Assembly: GCF_900091565.1 (NCBI RefSeq)
Contig: NZ_FMCV01000020.1
Span: 62,001-126,000 of the forward strand
Direction: 5' to 3'
DNA from: Micromonospora marina
GTDB taxonomy: Bacteria; Actinomycetota; Actinomycetes; Mycobacteriales; Micromonosporaceae
Length of the DNA stretch: 64,000 nt
The notes under the pieces are model-generated. The model was not told the DNA's origin. It saw only the letters and a program-made list of their open reading frames with translations, and did no database searches. The number at the start of each line of letters is the position of its first letter. The stretch's first letter is position 1. This document shows, one piece after another, positions 19,574-27,515 of the stretch. A program made the translations under genes and the position numbers.

Positions 19574-20164
19574 TCAGACCAGGGCCCGGTCGCGGCCGGC
19601 GGGGAAGCGGTCCAGGACGCCGGTGTTCGCCAGCGCGCGGGTGAGGGCCACCGCGCCCAGGCCCGCCACCAGCAGGCAGCTGAGCACACCGAACGCGATG
19701 TACGGCAGCCGGAACGTGGTCCAGCTCGTGGCCGGGTACCAGTAGAGGACGTCGAACACGGTGGCGAAGAGGCCGCCCGCCGCCCCGGCCAGCGCCGCCG
19801 TGACCGGCCGGTAGCTGCGGTACCGGGTGGCCGCGAAGACGCTCTCCACTCCCAGGCCCTGCACCGCGCCCTGAAGGATCGCCATCGCGCCGTACGGGGA
19901 GCCGAGCAGCACCGAGACGGTCGAGGCGACGGTCTCGGTGAGCAGCGCCGCGCCCGGCTTGCGGACGATGAGCGCGCTCAGCACGGCGGGGATGAGCCAG
20001 ACGCCGTACATGACCGACTGGAGCGGGGCGAAGAAGGCGAACGGCCCGTCGCTGCCCTTCCAGAGGATGTTCCAGAGCTGGAACACGACGCCGAAGGCGA
20101 CGGCGATGACCGAGGCGACGACGATGTCGACGGTACGCCAGCGGTTGCTGTCGGTGTGGTTCAC
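19574..20164 (-). CDS. ykoE: ECF transporter S component, YkoE type
   Basis: Substrate-binding membrane subunit of 196 residues with about five hydrophobic helices. The N-terminal RWRTVDIVVASVIAVAFG pattern and the FQLWNILW and SPYGAMAILQGAVQG stretches match the YkoE family as I know it. It is the first gene of the ykoE-ATPase-ecfT set. The GTG start has GGGAGCC about 7 bases upstream. A TPP riboswitch in the leader links the substrate to thiamin or its pyrimidine moiety. Confidence 0.9.
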   Translation of the reverse strand: MNHTDSNRWRTVDIVVASVIAVAFGVVFQLWNILWKGSDGPFAFFAPLQSVMYGVWLIPAVLSALIVRKPGAALLTETVASTVSVLLGSPYGAMAILQGAVQGLGVESVFAATRYRSYRPVTAALAGAAGGLFATVFDVLYWYPATSWTTFRLPYIAFGVLSCLLVAGLGAVALTRALANTGVLDRFPAGRDRALV

Positions 20165-20206
20165 GGATGGCTCCCAGTTCGTCTAGGTGAACCAGGAGAA
20201 GACGCA

Positions 20207-20234
20207 CGCCGCGCCCGGTGGTCACCGGACGGCG
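20207..20234 (-). promoter_or_regulatory. hairpin in the riboswitch expression platform
   Basis: Nested complementary arms CGCC/GGCG and CCGGT/ACCGG lie between the TPP aptamer and the ykoE start. The stem could be the switching element. There is no T-tract, so control by access to the ribosome binding site is more likely than termination. This is an inference. Confidence 0.4.
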
Positions 20235-20256
20235 ACGCGGCTGAAGGTCGACCGAA

Positions 20257-20340
<84 letters not shown>

Positions 20341-20409
20341 GATGTGAAGTTGTCTCGTCGCAGACGCTAGCACCGACGACGGTCTCCGGCCCAGCAGGGC
20401 GAGTGTCGG

Positions 20410-20415
20410 TATGGT
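20410..20415 (+). promoter_or_regulatory. -10 box TATGGT for a leaderless hydrolase mRNA
   Basis: TATGGT lies 7 bases before the ATG at 20423, which has no Shine-Dalgarno. It overlaps an earlier in-frame ATG at 20411, which argues that translation begins at 20423. Confidence 0.5.
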
Positions 20416-20422
20416 GGCGATC

Positions 20423-21259
20423 ATGCAGGTGGATGCGCGGGGACTGACGTTCGAGGTGCGCGCCGGTGGCCCCGAGGGGGGTGACCCCGTCCTGTTGCTG
20501 CACGGCTTCCCGCAGCACTCCGGCGAGTGGGACGCGGTCACGCCCGCGCTGCACGCCGCCGGGCTGCGCACGTACGCGCTCGACCAGCGCGGCTACTCGC
20601 CCGGCGCGCGTCCGGCGGACGTCGGGGCGTACCGGATCCCCGAGCTGGTGGCCGACGCGGCGGCGGTGCTCGACGCGCTCGGGGTGGCACGCGCACACGT
20701 GGTCGGTCACGACTGGGGCGCGATCGTGGCGTGGGGCCTGGCGGCGGCCCACCCGGAGCGGGTCCGGACGCTCACCGCGGTGTCGGTGCCGCACCCCTCG
20801 GCGATGGGTCATGCGCTGGCCACCGACCCGCGGCAGAAGGTCAAGTCCGCCTACATCGCGTTGTTCCGCAAGCCCGGTACGGCGGAGAAGGTGCTGCTGG
20901 CGTGGCACGGCGCCACGCTGCGCAAGCTGCTGAGCGGCGTGGGCGACGCCGGTACGGTCGCCCGGTACGCCGAGCCGATGCGCGAGCCGGGGGCGTTGAC
21001 GGCGGCACTGAACTGGTACCGCGCGATGACCGGGGCGGACATGAAGGGGGTCGCCCCGGTCGGGGTGCCGACCACGTTCGTGTGGAGCGACAAGGACGTG
21101 GCGATCGGCCGGACGGCCGCGCACGCGTGCGCCGCGCACGTCACGGGTGACTACCGGTTCGTGGTGCTGCCAGGGGTCAGCCACTGGATCCCGGACGAGG
21201 CACCCGGCCCGCTGGCCGAGGCGATCCTCGCCCGGTGCGCAGGAACGGAGGAGGCATGA
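20423..21259 (+). CDS. alpha/beta hydrolase, epoxide-hydrolase-like
   Basis: Alpha/beta-hydrolase of 278 residues. The nucleophile motif is GHDWGA (near residue 96), with Asp rather than Ser, as in epoxide hydrolases and haloalkane dehalogenases. The oxyanion motif HGFPQ (near 29), acid VWSDKDVAIG and base SHWIPDEAP complete the site. The HGxP motif favours epoxide hydrolase. The start at 20423 is preferred over 20411 because of the -10 box. It overlaps the SIS gene by four bases, so the two are co-translated. Confidence 0.88.
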   Translation: MQVDARGLTFEVRAGGPEGGDPVLLLHGFPQHSGEWDAVTPALHAAGLRTYALDQRGYSPGARPADVGAYRIPELVADAAAVLDALGVARAHVVGHDWGAIVAWGLAAAHPERVRTLTAVSVPHPSAMGHALATDPRQKVKSAYIALFRKPGTAEKVLLAWHGATLRKLLSGVGDAGTVARYAEPMREPGALTAALNWYRAMTGADMKGVAPVGVPTTFVWSDKDVAIGRTAAHACAAHVTGDYRFVVLPGVSHWIPDEAPGPLAEAILARCAGTEEA

Positions 21260-22005
21260 CGGTGAGCGCCGACGCGTACCTGGCGGTGGTGACCGAGACG
21301 ATCGGCCGGGTCGCGGCCGAGCAGCGGCAGAACGTGGCCGACGCGGCCGACCTGATCGCGGCGGCGCTGCGCGCCGACGGTGTGGTGCACGCGTTCGGCA
21401 CCGGGCACTCCGAGGCGCTGGCCATGGAGATCGCCGGTCGGGCCGGCGGTCTGGTGCCCACCAACCGGATCGCGTTGCGTGACCTGGTGCTGATCGGCGG
21501 CGACCCGGCCGACGTGCTCGGCCCGAAGCTGGAACGCGACCCGGCCGTGGCGCACCGCCTGTACGAGTTGGCGCCGATCCGGCCGCAGGACGTGTTCGTG
21601 CTGGCCTCGAACTCGGGCGTGAACGGGGCGATGGTCGAGTTCGCGTCCGTGGTGAAGGAACGCGGGCACGGCCTGGTGGCGATCACGTCGGCGCAGCACT
21701 CGGGCCGGATGACCTCGCGGCACCCGTCCGGCCGCAAGCTCGCCGACTTCGCCGACGTGGTGCTGGACAACGGCGCCCCGTACGGCGACGCCACGCTGCC
21801 GCTGCCGGGCGGCGGCGCGGTCGGCGCGGTCTCCTCCATCACCGCGGCGCTGCTCGCCCAGCAGATCGTGGCCGAGGTGGTGGCCCGGCTGGTCGCGGCG
21901 GGGCGGCGCCCGCCGGTCTACCTGTCCGCGAACATCACCGGCGGCGACGAGCACAACGCCGAGCTGGAGGCACGGTACGCGGGCCGGATCCGCCGCGGTT
22001 CCTGA
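21256..22005 (+). CDS. SIS-domain sugar isomerase-like protein (UPF0309 type)
   Basis: Cytoplasmic 249-residue protein with a sugar isomerase (SIS) fold, which binds phosphosugars. The stretch HAFGTGHSEALAMEIAGRAGG and the later VLASNSGVNGAMVEFA carry the Ser/Thr-rich phosphosugar loops. The end (NITGGDEHNAELEARY) is typical of the group. It may be an amino-sugar phosphate isomerase or etherase-like enzyme. GGAGGAGG lies just before the ATG, and the start overlaps the hydrolase stop (ATGA). Confidence 0.85.
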   Translation: MTVSADAYLAVVTETIGRVAAEQRQNVADAADLIAAALRADGVVHAFGTGHSEALAMEIAGRAGGLVPTNRIALRDLVLIGGDPADVLGPKLERDPAVAHRLYELAPIRPQDVFVLASNSGVNGAMVEFASVVKERGHGLVAITSAQHSGRMTSRHPSGRKLADFADVVLDNGAPYGDATLPLPGGGAVGAVSSITAALLAQQIVAEVVARLVAAGRRPPVYLSANITGGDEHNAELEARYAGRIRRGS

Positions 22006-22097
22006 ACCGGTTTCGTGATCGCTCCTGCGGGGCACAGGCGGTCCTGCCGGTGGGCGTTTCCCCACCGGTCGTGCCGTCTTCACCGGAGGTTCACGAG

Positions 22098-22601
22098 GTG
22101 TCCAAGGAATCCGAGAAGCAGCGCTGGCAGCGCAACTTCGCCGACCTCTTGCAGGAGCTGCGGGTCGCGCAGACCGGCGTGCAGATCCTGTTCGCCTTCC
22201 TGCTGACGATGCCGTTCAGCAACGCCTTCACCCGGACCACCAACTTCCAGCGCGACGTCTACATCGTGGCGTTGCTGGCCGCTGCCGCCGCGGCCGCGAT
22301 GATCATCTCGCCGGTCGCGTTCCACCGGGCTCTGTTCCGTCAGGGGCGCAAGCCGGAGCTGGTCCGCTTCGCCCACCGGATGGCCTCGGGTGGCCTGTTC
22401 TTCATGCTGATCGCGATGGTCAGCGCGGTCCTGCTGGTCACCGACTTCGTGCTGCCCCGGCCGGTCGCGTTCGTGCTCAGCGCTGCTACCGGGATCTGGT
22501 TCCTGACCTTCTGGGCGATCCTGCCGTTCAGCCGCCGCAACTGGGGCGAGGACGACATCGACGACGAGGACGATGACCCGCAGACGCTGTCCGGCGACTG
22601 A
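22098..22601 (+). CDS. four-helix membrane protein, DUF6328-like
   Basis: Predicted 167-residue integral-membrane protein. A charged N-terminus (SKESEKQRWQRNFADLL) is followed by RVAQTGVQILFAFLLTMPF and three more hydrophobic segments. The C-terminus is a run of Asp and Glu. The pattern resembles DUF6328, a family of unknown function; that name is from memory. The GTG start has GGAGGT 7 bases upstream. A strong intrinsic terminator follows, so this ends the transcription unit. Confidence 0.8.
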   Translation: MSKESEKQRWQRNFADLLQELRVAQTGVQILFAFLLTMPFSNAFTRTTNFQRDVYIVALLAAAAAAAMIISPVAFHRALFRQGRKPELVRFAHRMASGGLFFMLIAMVSAVLLVTDFVLPRPVAFVLSAATGIWFLTFWAILPFSRRNWGEDDIDDEDDDPQTLSGD

Positions 22602-22626
22602 CGGTCCGCCAAATCGGACGTGCACG

Positions 22627-22667
22627 CGACGCTACCCCTGGGTAACACCCGGGGGTAGCGTCGTTTT
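22627..22667 (+). terminator. intrinsic terminator
   Basis: A perfect 12-bp stem (CGACGCTACCCC at 22627-22638 and its complement at 22652-22663) with a 13-base loop is followed by TTTT. It lies 26 bases after the DUF6328-like gene. This is the only hairpin in the window with a convincing T-tract. Confidence 0.85.
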
Positions 22668-22709
22668 CGTCGCACGCGTCGACGCAGCCGGACCGACGAG
22701 GAGGCAGCC

Positions 22710-24683
22710 GTGACCACGACACAGAACAGCCGGCCCGAGTCACCAGACGGTGCGGGGCCGCTGCCCACCGAGGCGGGCCAGGTCTCCGAAAAGGAGGCCC
22801 GGCAGGTCGCCGAGGCGGCCCGCGAGTCGGCCTGGGACCGGCCGAGCTTCGGCAAGGAACTGTTCCTCGGCCGCTTCCGGCTCGACCTGATCGACCCGTG
22901 GCCCCGCCCCGACCCGGCCGAGGTGGCCCGCGCCGACGAGTTCCTCGGCGCGCTGCGCGCGTACCTGACGTCCGAGGTGGACGGCGAGGCGATCGAGCGG
23001 GACGCGCGCATCCCCGACGAGGTGTTCCACGGCCTGGCCGGGCTCGGCACGTTCGGCATGAAGATCGACCGGAAGTACGGCGGGCTGGGGCTGAGCAACC
23101 TGCACTACTGCCGGGCGCTGATGCTCGTCGGCTCGGTGAACCCGGCGGTCAGCGCGCTGCTCTCGGCGCACCAGTCGATCGGCGTGCCGCAGCCGCTGAA
23201 GATGTTCGGCACGCCCGAGCAGAAGGAACGGTTCCTGCCCCGGCTTGCCGCCGGTGAGGTCTCCGCGTTCCTGCTCACCGAGCCGGACGTCGGCTCCGAC
23301 CCGGCCCGGCTCGCCACCACCGCCGAGCCGACGGCGGACGGCACCGGCTACCGGCTCAACGGGCTGAAGCTCTGGGCCACCAACGGCACGCTCGCCACGC
23401 TGCTGGTGGTGATGGCCCGGGTGCCGGCCGGCGAGGGGCGGCGCGGCGGCATCACCGCGTTCGTGGTGGAGGGCGACAGCGACGGCATCACCGTGGAGCG
23501 GCGCAACTCCTTCGTCGGGCTGCGTGGCCTGGAGAACAGCCTCACCCGGTTCCACGACGTGTTCGTGCCCAAGGAGAACGTGATCGGCGGCGAGGGCAAG
23601 GGCCTCAAGATCGCGCTGACCACATTGAACACCGGGCGGCTCTCGCTTCCGGCCATGTGCGTCGGTGCCGGAAAGTGGGCGCTCAACGTGGCTCGCGAGT
23701 GGGCGGCGGACCGGGTCCAGTGGGGCCGCCCGGTGGGCGAGCACGAGGCGGTGGCGAAGAAGCTGTCGTTCATCGCCGCCACCACGTACGGCATGGAGTC
23801 GATGCTCGACCTGTCCTGCATGCTCGCCGACGACGACCGCAACGACATCCGGATCGAGGCGGCGCTGGTCAAGCTCTACGCCAGCGAGATGGCCTGGCGG
23901 ATCGCCGACGAGCTGATCCAGATCCGCGGTGGCCGCGGCTACGAGACGGCCGACTCGCTCGCCGCCCGGGGGGAACGGCCGGCCGCCGTCGAGCAACTCC
24001 TGCGCGACCTGCGGATCAACCGGATCTTCGAGGGCTCCACCGAGATCATGCACCTGCTGATCGCCCGCGAGGCGGTCGACGCCCACCTGTCCGTCGCGGG
24101 CGACATCATCGACCCCGACGCCGGGCTGGGCCGCAAGGCCAGGGCGGGCGCGCGGGCCGGCGCCTTCTACGCGAAGTGGCTGCCCACGCTCGCCGTCGGC
24201 AAGGGACAGACGCCCGGGGCGTACCAGGAGTTCGGGCCGCTGGCCGGGCACCTGCGCCACGTCGAACGGACCTCCCGCAAGCTGGCCCGGTCGACGTTCT
24301 ACGCGATGTCGCGGTGGCAGGGAAAGATGGAGCGCAAGCAGGCGTTCCTCGGCCGGGTGGTGGACATCGGCGCGGAGCTGTTCGCGATGAGCGCGGTCTG
24401 CGTCCGGGCCTACGCCGAGCGGGACGCGCACCCGGAGAACGTCGAGCTGGCCGACCTGTTCTGCCGGCAGGCGCGGCTGCGCGTCGACGGCCTGTTCACC
24501 GGGCTGTGGTCGAACACCGACTCGGTCGACGTGGCCGCCGCCAAGCGCATCGTCGCCGGCCGGTACGCCTCGGTGGAGGAGGGTGTCGTCACGCCACCCG
24601 CCGACCTCCCCTGGGTCGCCCGCTGGGAACCGGGGCCGTCCACCGAGCAGGACGTCCGCCGTCGCATCCCGCCCACCGGCTGA
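22710..24683 (+). CDS. acyl-CoA dehydrogenase, long (VLCAD/ACAD9-like) type
   Basis: FAD enzyme of beta-oxidation, 657 residues, against about 380 for ordinary members. The extra length is an N-terminal stretch of about 85 residues and a helical C-terminal domain of about 170, as in very-long-chain dehydrogenases. FAD/substrate motifs LLTEPDVGSDPA and LWATNG are intact. The catalytic Glu is in RINRIFEGSTEIM near residue 443. GAGGAGGCAG lies just before the GTG. It stands alone, ahead of a convergent gene and a palindrome. Chain-length preference is inferred from architecture only. Confidence 0.92.
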   Translation: MTTTQNSRPESPDGAGPLPTEAGQVSEKEARQVAEAARESAWDRPSFGKELFLGRFRLDLIDPWPRPDPAEVARADEFLGALRAYLTSEVDGEAIERDARIPDEVFHGLAGLGTFGMKIDRKYGGLGLSNLHYCRALMLVGSVNPAVSALLSAHQSIGVPQPLKMFGTPEQKERFLPRLAAGEVSAFLLTEPDVGSDPARLATTAEPTADGTGYRLNGLKLWATNGTLATLLVVMARVPAGEGRRGGITAFVVEGDSDGITVERRNSFVGLRGLENSLTRFHDVFVPKENVIGGEGKGLKIALTTLNTGRLSLPAMCVGAGKWALNVAREWAADRVQWGRPVGEHEAVAKKLSFIAATTYGMESMLDLSCMLADDDRNDIRIEAALVKLYASEMAWRIADELIQIRGGRGYETADSLAARGERPAAVEQLLRDLRINRIFEGSTEIMHLLIAREAVDAHLSVAGDIIDPDAGLGRKARAGARAGAFYAKWLPTLAVGKGQTPGAYQEFGPLAGHLRHVERTSRKLARSTFYAMSRWQGKMERKQAFLGRVVDIGAELFAMSAVCVRAYAERDAHPENVELADLFCRQARLRVDGLFTGLWSNTDSVDVAAAKRIVAGRYASVEEGVVTPPADLPWVARWEPGPSTEQDVRRRIPPTG

Positions 24684-24786
24684 CCATCCGCCGCTCCCGC
24701 GCTGTGCCCGCGCGGCGGTCGTCCCGCCCGGACGGCCGCCGTCCGGGTGGCGGTCGTGTGTCGGTGCGTGGAGGAAGGACACTCTT

Positions 24787-24838
24787 CTCCGCGTTATGAC
24801 CCTCGGTCATGAATAGGACTGGGAGTCATAACGCGGGG
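24787..24838. repeat. 52-bp inverted repeat (CCGCGTTATGAC family)
   Basis: The arms share a perfect 12-base core, CCGCGTTATGAC and GTCATAACGCGG, with partly matching flanks and a loop of about 20 bases. It lies between the 3' ends of the acyl-CoA dehydrogenase gene (+) and the membrane protein gene (-). No T-tract is seen. Confidence 0.7.
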
Positions 24839-24866
24839 AGTGCGTCATCTTCCGGGAACCGGGACG

Positions 24867-25472
24867 TCAGCGGCCTCCGCGAAGCCCCAGTTCGCGCAGC
24901 TCCAGCGCGGCGAGCGCGTCGACGGTCGCGTCGTCGCCGCGCCGCCACGCCTCGGCGACGTCGGGCGCGATCCGGGTCAGCTTCGACAGCGGCTGGCCGG
25001 CCAGCGCGCGCAGCGCCAGCAGATCCCGGCCGGCCGGCACGCCGGCCAGGGCCTTCGCCGCGCCGGCCCGGCGCATCCAGCGCAGGCGCAGCGGCAGCCA
25101 GCCGAACAGCACCAGGCCGAGCGGGAACACCAGCACCGCGATGGTCAGCCCGAGCGCGAGCTGCCCGACCAGTTCCTGCTGGTCGCGGCCCGCCTCGGCT
25201 ACCGAGCGGGCGGCCTCGGCGGCCCGGGTGAACGGCGCGGTCAACTCGTCGCCGACGATCGGGACCCGACCGACCTTGCCGCCCGCGTCGGCCAGGTTGT
25301 CGGCGAGTCCGCCGCCGGCCCCCTCCAGCTTCTGCCCGGGTACGGCGAGCTTCTCGACCAGGTCGTGCAGCCACAGCGCGAAGCGGATCGCCGCGTACAC
25401 CCAGACGACCACGAGCAGGTCGGTGAGGAACTGGCGGACGGCGACGGGAAAACGGTCGGCGTAGATCTTCAC
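24867..25472 (-). CDS. membrane protein of unknown function, 201 residues
   Basis: Two hydrophobic segments are visible: residues about 15-35 (DLLVVVWVYAAIRFALWL) and about 115-140 (LALGLTIAVLVFPLGLVLFG). Between them lies a hydrophilic, Gly-rich domain of about 80 residues that would be outside the membrane. The C-terminal half is helical and cytoplasmic. The start is set at the GTG at 25472, but its ribosome binding site is weak. No family is recognised. It lies downstream of the ArsR regulator gene with a 52-base gap. Confidence 0.75.
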   Translation of the reverse strand: MKIYADRFPVAVRQFLTDLLVVVWVYAAIRFALWLHDLVEKLAVPGQKLEGAGGGLADNLADAGGKVGRVPIVGDELTAPFTRAAEAARSVAEAGRDQQELVGQLALGLTIAVLVFPLGLVLFGWLPLRLRWMRRAGAAKALAGVPAGRDLLALRALAGQPLSKLTRIAPDVAEAWRRGDDATVDALAALELRELGLRGGR

Positions 25473-25524
25473 GCCGGACAGCGTCCCACGGCACGGGCGC
25501 GTCGGCACCTGGCCGATTTCCCGC

Positions 25525-25830
25525 TCAGTGCGACCCTTCGTCGGCGTGACTGACCGCATCCGCCACGATGTGCGCGACGTGGTCGTCGACCAGGGCGTAC
25601 GCGATCTCCCGGCCGCGCCGCGACCCGCGCACCACGCCGGCGCCGCGCAGCACCCGCAGGTGCTGGGAGACCAGCGGCTGCGGCGCGCCGAGCTTCTCGA
25701 CCAGTTCGTGTACGCAGCGTTCCCCCGCGGCCAGCTCGCTCACGATCGCGAGCCGGATCGGGGCCGAGAGCGCGCGCAGCAGGTCGCCCGCGCCCTCGAA
25801 GGCGTCGTACCCGTTCGTGCCGGTCGTCAC
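25525..25830 (-). CDS. ArsR/SmtB-family zinc-sensing repressor
   Basis: Winged-helix repressor of 101 residues. The recognition helix region reads QPLVSQHLRVLRGAGVV. The C-terminal helix has Asp-x-His-x10-His-x2-Glu (within DDHVAHIVADAVSHADE), exactly the alpha5 zinc site of SmtB/CzrA. It should therefore release DNA when zinc is bound. It lies just downstream of the znuACB zinc-import genes on the same strand, so it probably controls a zinc-related gene. The GTG start has no Shine-Dalgarno but a TACCGT box 6 bases upstream. Confidence 0.9.
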   Translation of the reverse strand: MTTGTNGYDAFEGAGDLLRALSAPIRLAIVSELAAGERCVHELVEKLGAPQPLVSQHLRVLRGAGVVRGSRRGREIAYALVDDHVAHIVADAVSHADEGSH

Positions 25831-25836
25831 CCCGTA

Positions 25837-25842
25837 ACGGTA
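25837..25842 (-). promoter_or_regulatory. -10 box TACCGT for a leaderless arsR-type mRNA
   Basis: On the minus strand TACCGT is followed by 6 bases and the GTG at 25830. It lies within a short direct repeat (GTTAC-C-GTTAC), a possible self-operator. This is an inference. Confidence 0.5.
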
Positions 25843-25873
25843 ACCAATCCCAGGCGCGTCGGCGGCTAGGGCC

Positions 25874-26749
25874 TCATCGCAGCAGCACCTCGTGCTCGGC
25901 CGGCTCGGCCGGCGACGTCGCCCGGTCGGTCCGGGTCCGCCGCCGCAGCGCCCGCAGACCCGCCGCCGCGAGCGCGACCAGCAGGAACGAGCCGATCGCC
26001 ACGAGCACCACCGACGCGCCGGGCGCGGTGTCGGCGGTGGCGGCCACCCAGACCCCGGTGCCGGCGGCGAACAGGCCCAGCGCCATGGCCGCCGTCATGG
26101 TCGACCGGAAGCCCCGGGTCACCTGCTGCGCGGTGGCCACCGGCACCACCATCAGCGCGCTGATCAGCAGCACCCCGACGGCCCGCATGGCGATGGTCAC
26201 CGTGACCGCGGTGCCGACCGCGATGAGCAGGTTCAGCGCCCGCACCGGCAGGCCGGACACCCGGGCGTACTCCTCGTCGTGGCACACCGCGAACAGGGCC
26301 GGGCGCAGCACCAGCATGGTCACCAGCAGCACCACGCCGAGCACGCCGATGGTGATCAGGTCGGTGCGGGAGGTGGTGGTCAGCGACCCGAACAGGTACG
26401 CGTTGAGCGACCCGGTGCTGGCGTCGGAGAGCCCGACCAGCGTCACGCCACCGGCGATGCCGCCGTAGAACAGCAACGCCAGCGCCAGGTCACCGGAGGT
26501 GCGCCCGTACGCGCGGACCAACTCGATAAGCACCGCGCCGAGCGTCGCGGCGATCACCGCCACCAGCACGGGGGAGTGGTTGAGCAGCAGTCCCGCGCCG
26601 ACGCCGGTGAGCGCCACGTGCCCGAGCCCGTCGCCGATCAACGCCAGCCGGCGCTGCACCAGGTAGATGCCGAGCGCCGGGGCGGCCAGCCCGATGATCA
26701 GCGCGCCGACCAGGGCGCGGAGCATGAAGTCGTACTGGAAGAGGTCCAT
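25874..26749 (-). CDS. znuB: zinc ABC transporter permease ZnuB
   Basis: Membrane subunit of an ABC-3 family metal importer, 291 residues with about eight hydrophobic helices. GDGLGHVALTGVGAG and the later SGLPVRALNLL are characteristic of the family. The start at 26749 lies one base after the znuC stop. Gene order is znuA-znuC-znuB on the minus strand. Zinc is preferred over manganese because of the His-rich loops in the binding protein and ATPase and the zinc-type operator upstream. Confidence 0.92.
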   Translation of the reverse strand: MDLFQYDFMLRALVGALIIGLAAPALGIYLVQRRLALIGDGLGHVALTGVGAGLLLNHSPVLVAVIAATLGAVLIELVRAYGRTSGDLALALLFYGGIAGGVTLVGLSDASTGSLNAYLFGSLTTTSRTDLITIGVLGVVLLVTMLVLRPALFAVCHDEEYARVSGLPVRALNLLIAVGTAVTVTIAMRAVGVLLISALMVVPVATAQQVTRGFRSTMTAAMALGLFAAGTGVWVAATADTAPGASVVLVAIGSFLLVALAAAGLRALRRRTRTDRATSPAEPAEHEVLLR

Positions 26750-26750
26750 C

Positions 26751-27515
26751 TCAGATGCCTGTCCAGAGCCGGGCCGGCTCCTCGTCGCAGTGCGGGTGCA
26801 CGTGCTCGTGGCCCGGGTCGGCGTGGTGGCCGGCCGGTTCGGGCACCGCACCGTCGTGGGCGATCCCGCCCTGGTGCACCACCACGGCCCGGCTGATCAG
26901 CGGGCGCAGCGGGCCCAGCTCGTGCGCGACGAGCAGCACCGTGCCCCCGCCGTCGCGGAACGCGCGCAGCGCCGAGGAGAACGCCTCCTGGCTGGCCGCG
27001 TCCACCCCGGCGGTCGGCTCGTCGAGCACCAGCAGCTCCGGCCCGCCGGCCAGCGCGCGGGCGATCAGGGTGCGCTGCTGCTGGCCGCCGGAGAGCGTCG
27101 ACACCGGGTCACCGGCACGGTCGGTGAGCCCGACCGCGTCCAGCGCCGCCGCCACCGCCTCCCGGTCCGCCCGGCCGGCGGGCCGCAGCACGCCCCGGCG
27201 GGCCAGCCGCCCGGACGCCACCACCTCGCGCACCGTGGCGGGCACCCCGCTGCCCGCGCCGAGCCGCTGCGGCACGTACCCGATGCGGTGCCACTGCCGG
27301 AAGCGGCGCTGCGGCGTGCCGAACAGGGCGACCGACCCGGCGCCGACCGGCACCAGGCCGAGTGCGGCGCGCACGAGGGTCGACTTGCCGGAGCCGTTGG
27401 CGCCGAGCACGGCGACCACCTCCGCAGCGGTCACCGTCAACGAGACGTCACGCAGCACCGGGCGGCCGTCGTAGCCGACGGTGGCGTGCGCGATCTCGAT
27501 CACGGGTGGGGTCAC
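26751..27515 (-). CDS. znuC: zinc ABC transporter ATP-binding protein ZnuC
   Basis: ATPase subunit of the zinc importer, 254 residues. Walker A GANGSGKST (near 38), signature LSGGQQQR, Walker B LLVLDEP and the switch His in LLVAHE are all present. The last 30 residues are His-rich (GHHADPGHEHVHPHCDEE), a likely zinc-binding tail seen in some ZnuC proteins. The GTG start overlaps the znuA stop (GTGA), so the genes are co-translated. Confidence 0.94.
   Translation of the reverse strand: MTPPVIEIAHATVGYDGRPVLRDVSLTVTAAEVVAVLGANGSGKSTLVRAALGLVPVGAGSVALFGTPQRRFRQWHRIGYVPQRLGAGSGVPATVREVVASGRLARRGVLRPAGRADREAVAAALDAVGLTDRAGDPVSTLSGGQQQRTLIARALAGGPELLVLDEPTAGVDAASQEAFSSALRAFRDGGGTVLLVAHELGPLRPLISRAVVVHQGGIAHDGAVPEPAGHHADPGHEHVHPHCDEEPARLWTGI

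Noticed and set aside
22740..24782. 680-residue open frame on the minus strand
   Set aside because: Antisense shadow of the acyl-CoA dehydrogenase gene, which has clear motifs and a good ribosome binding site.
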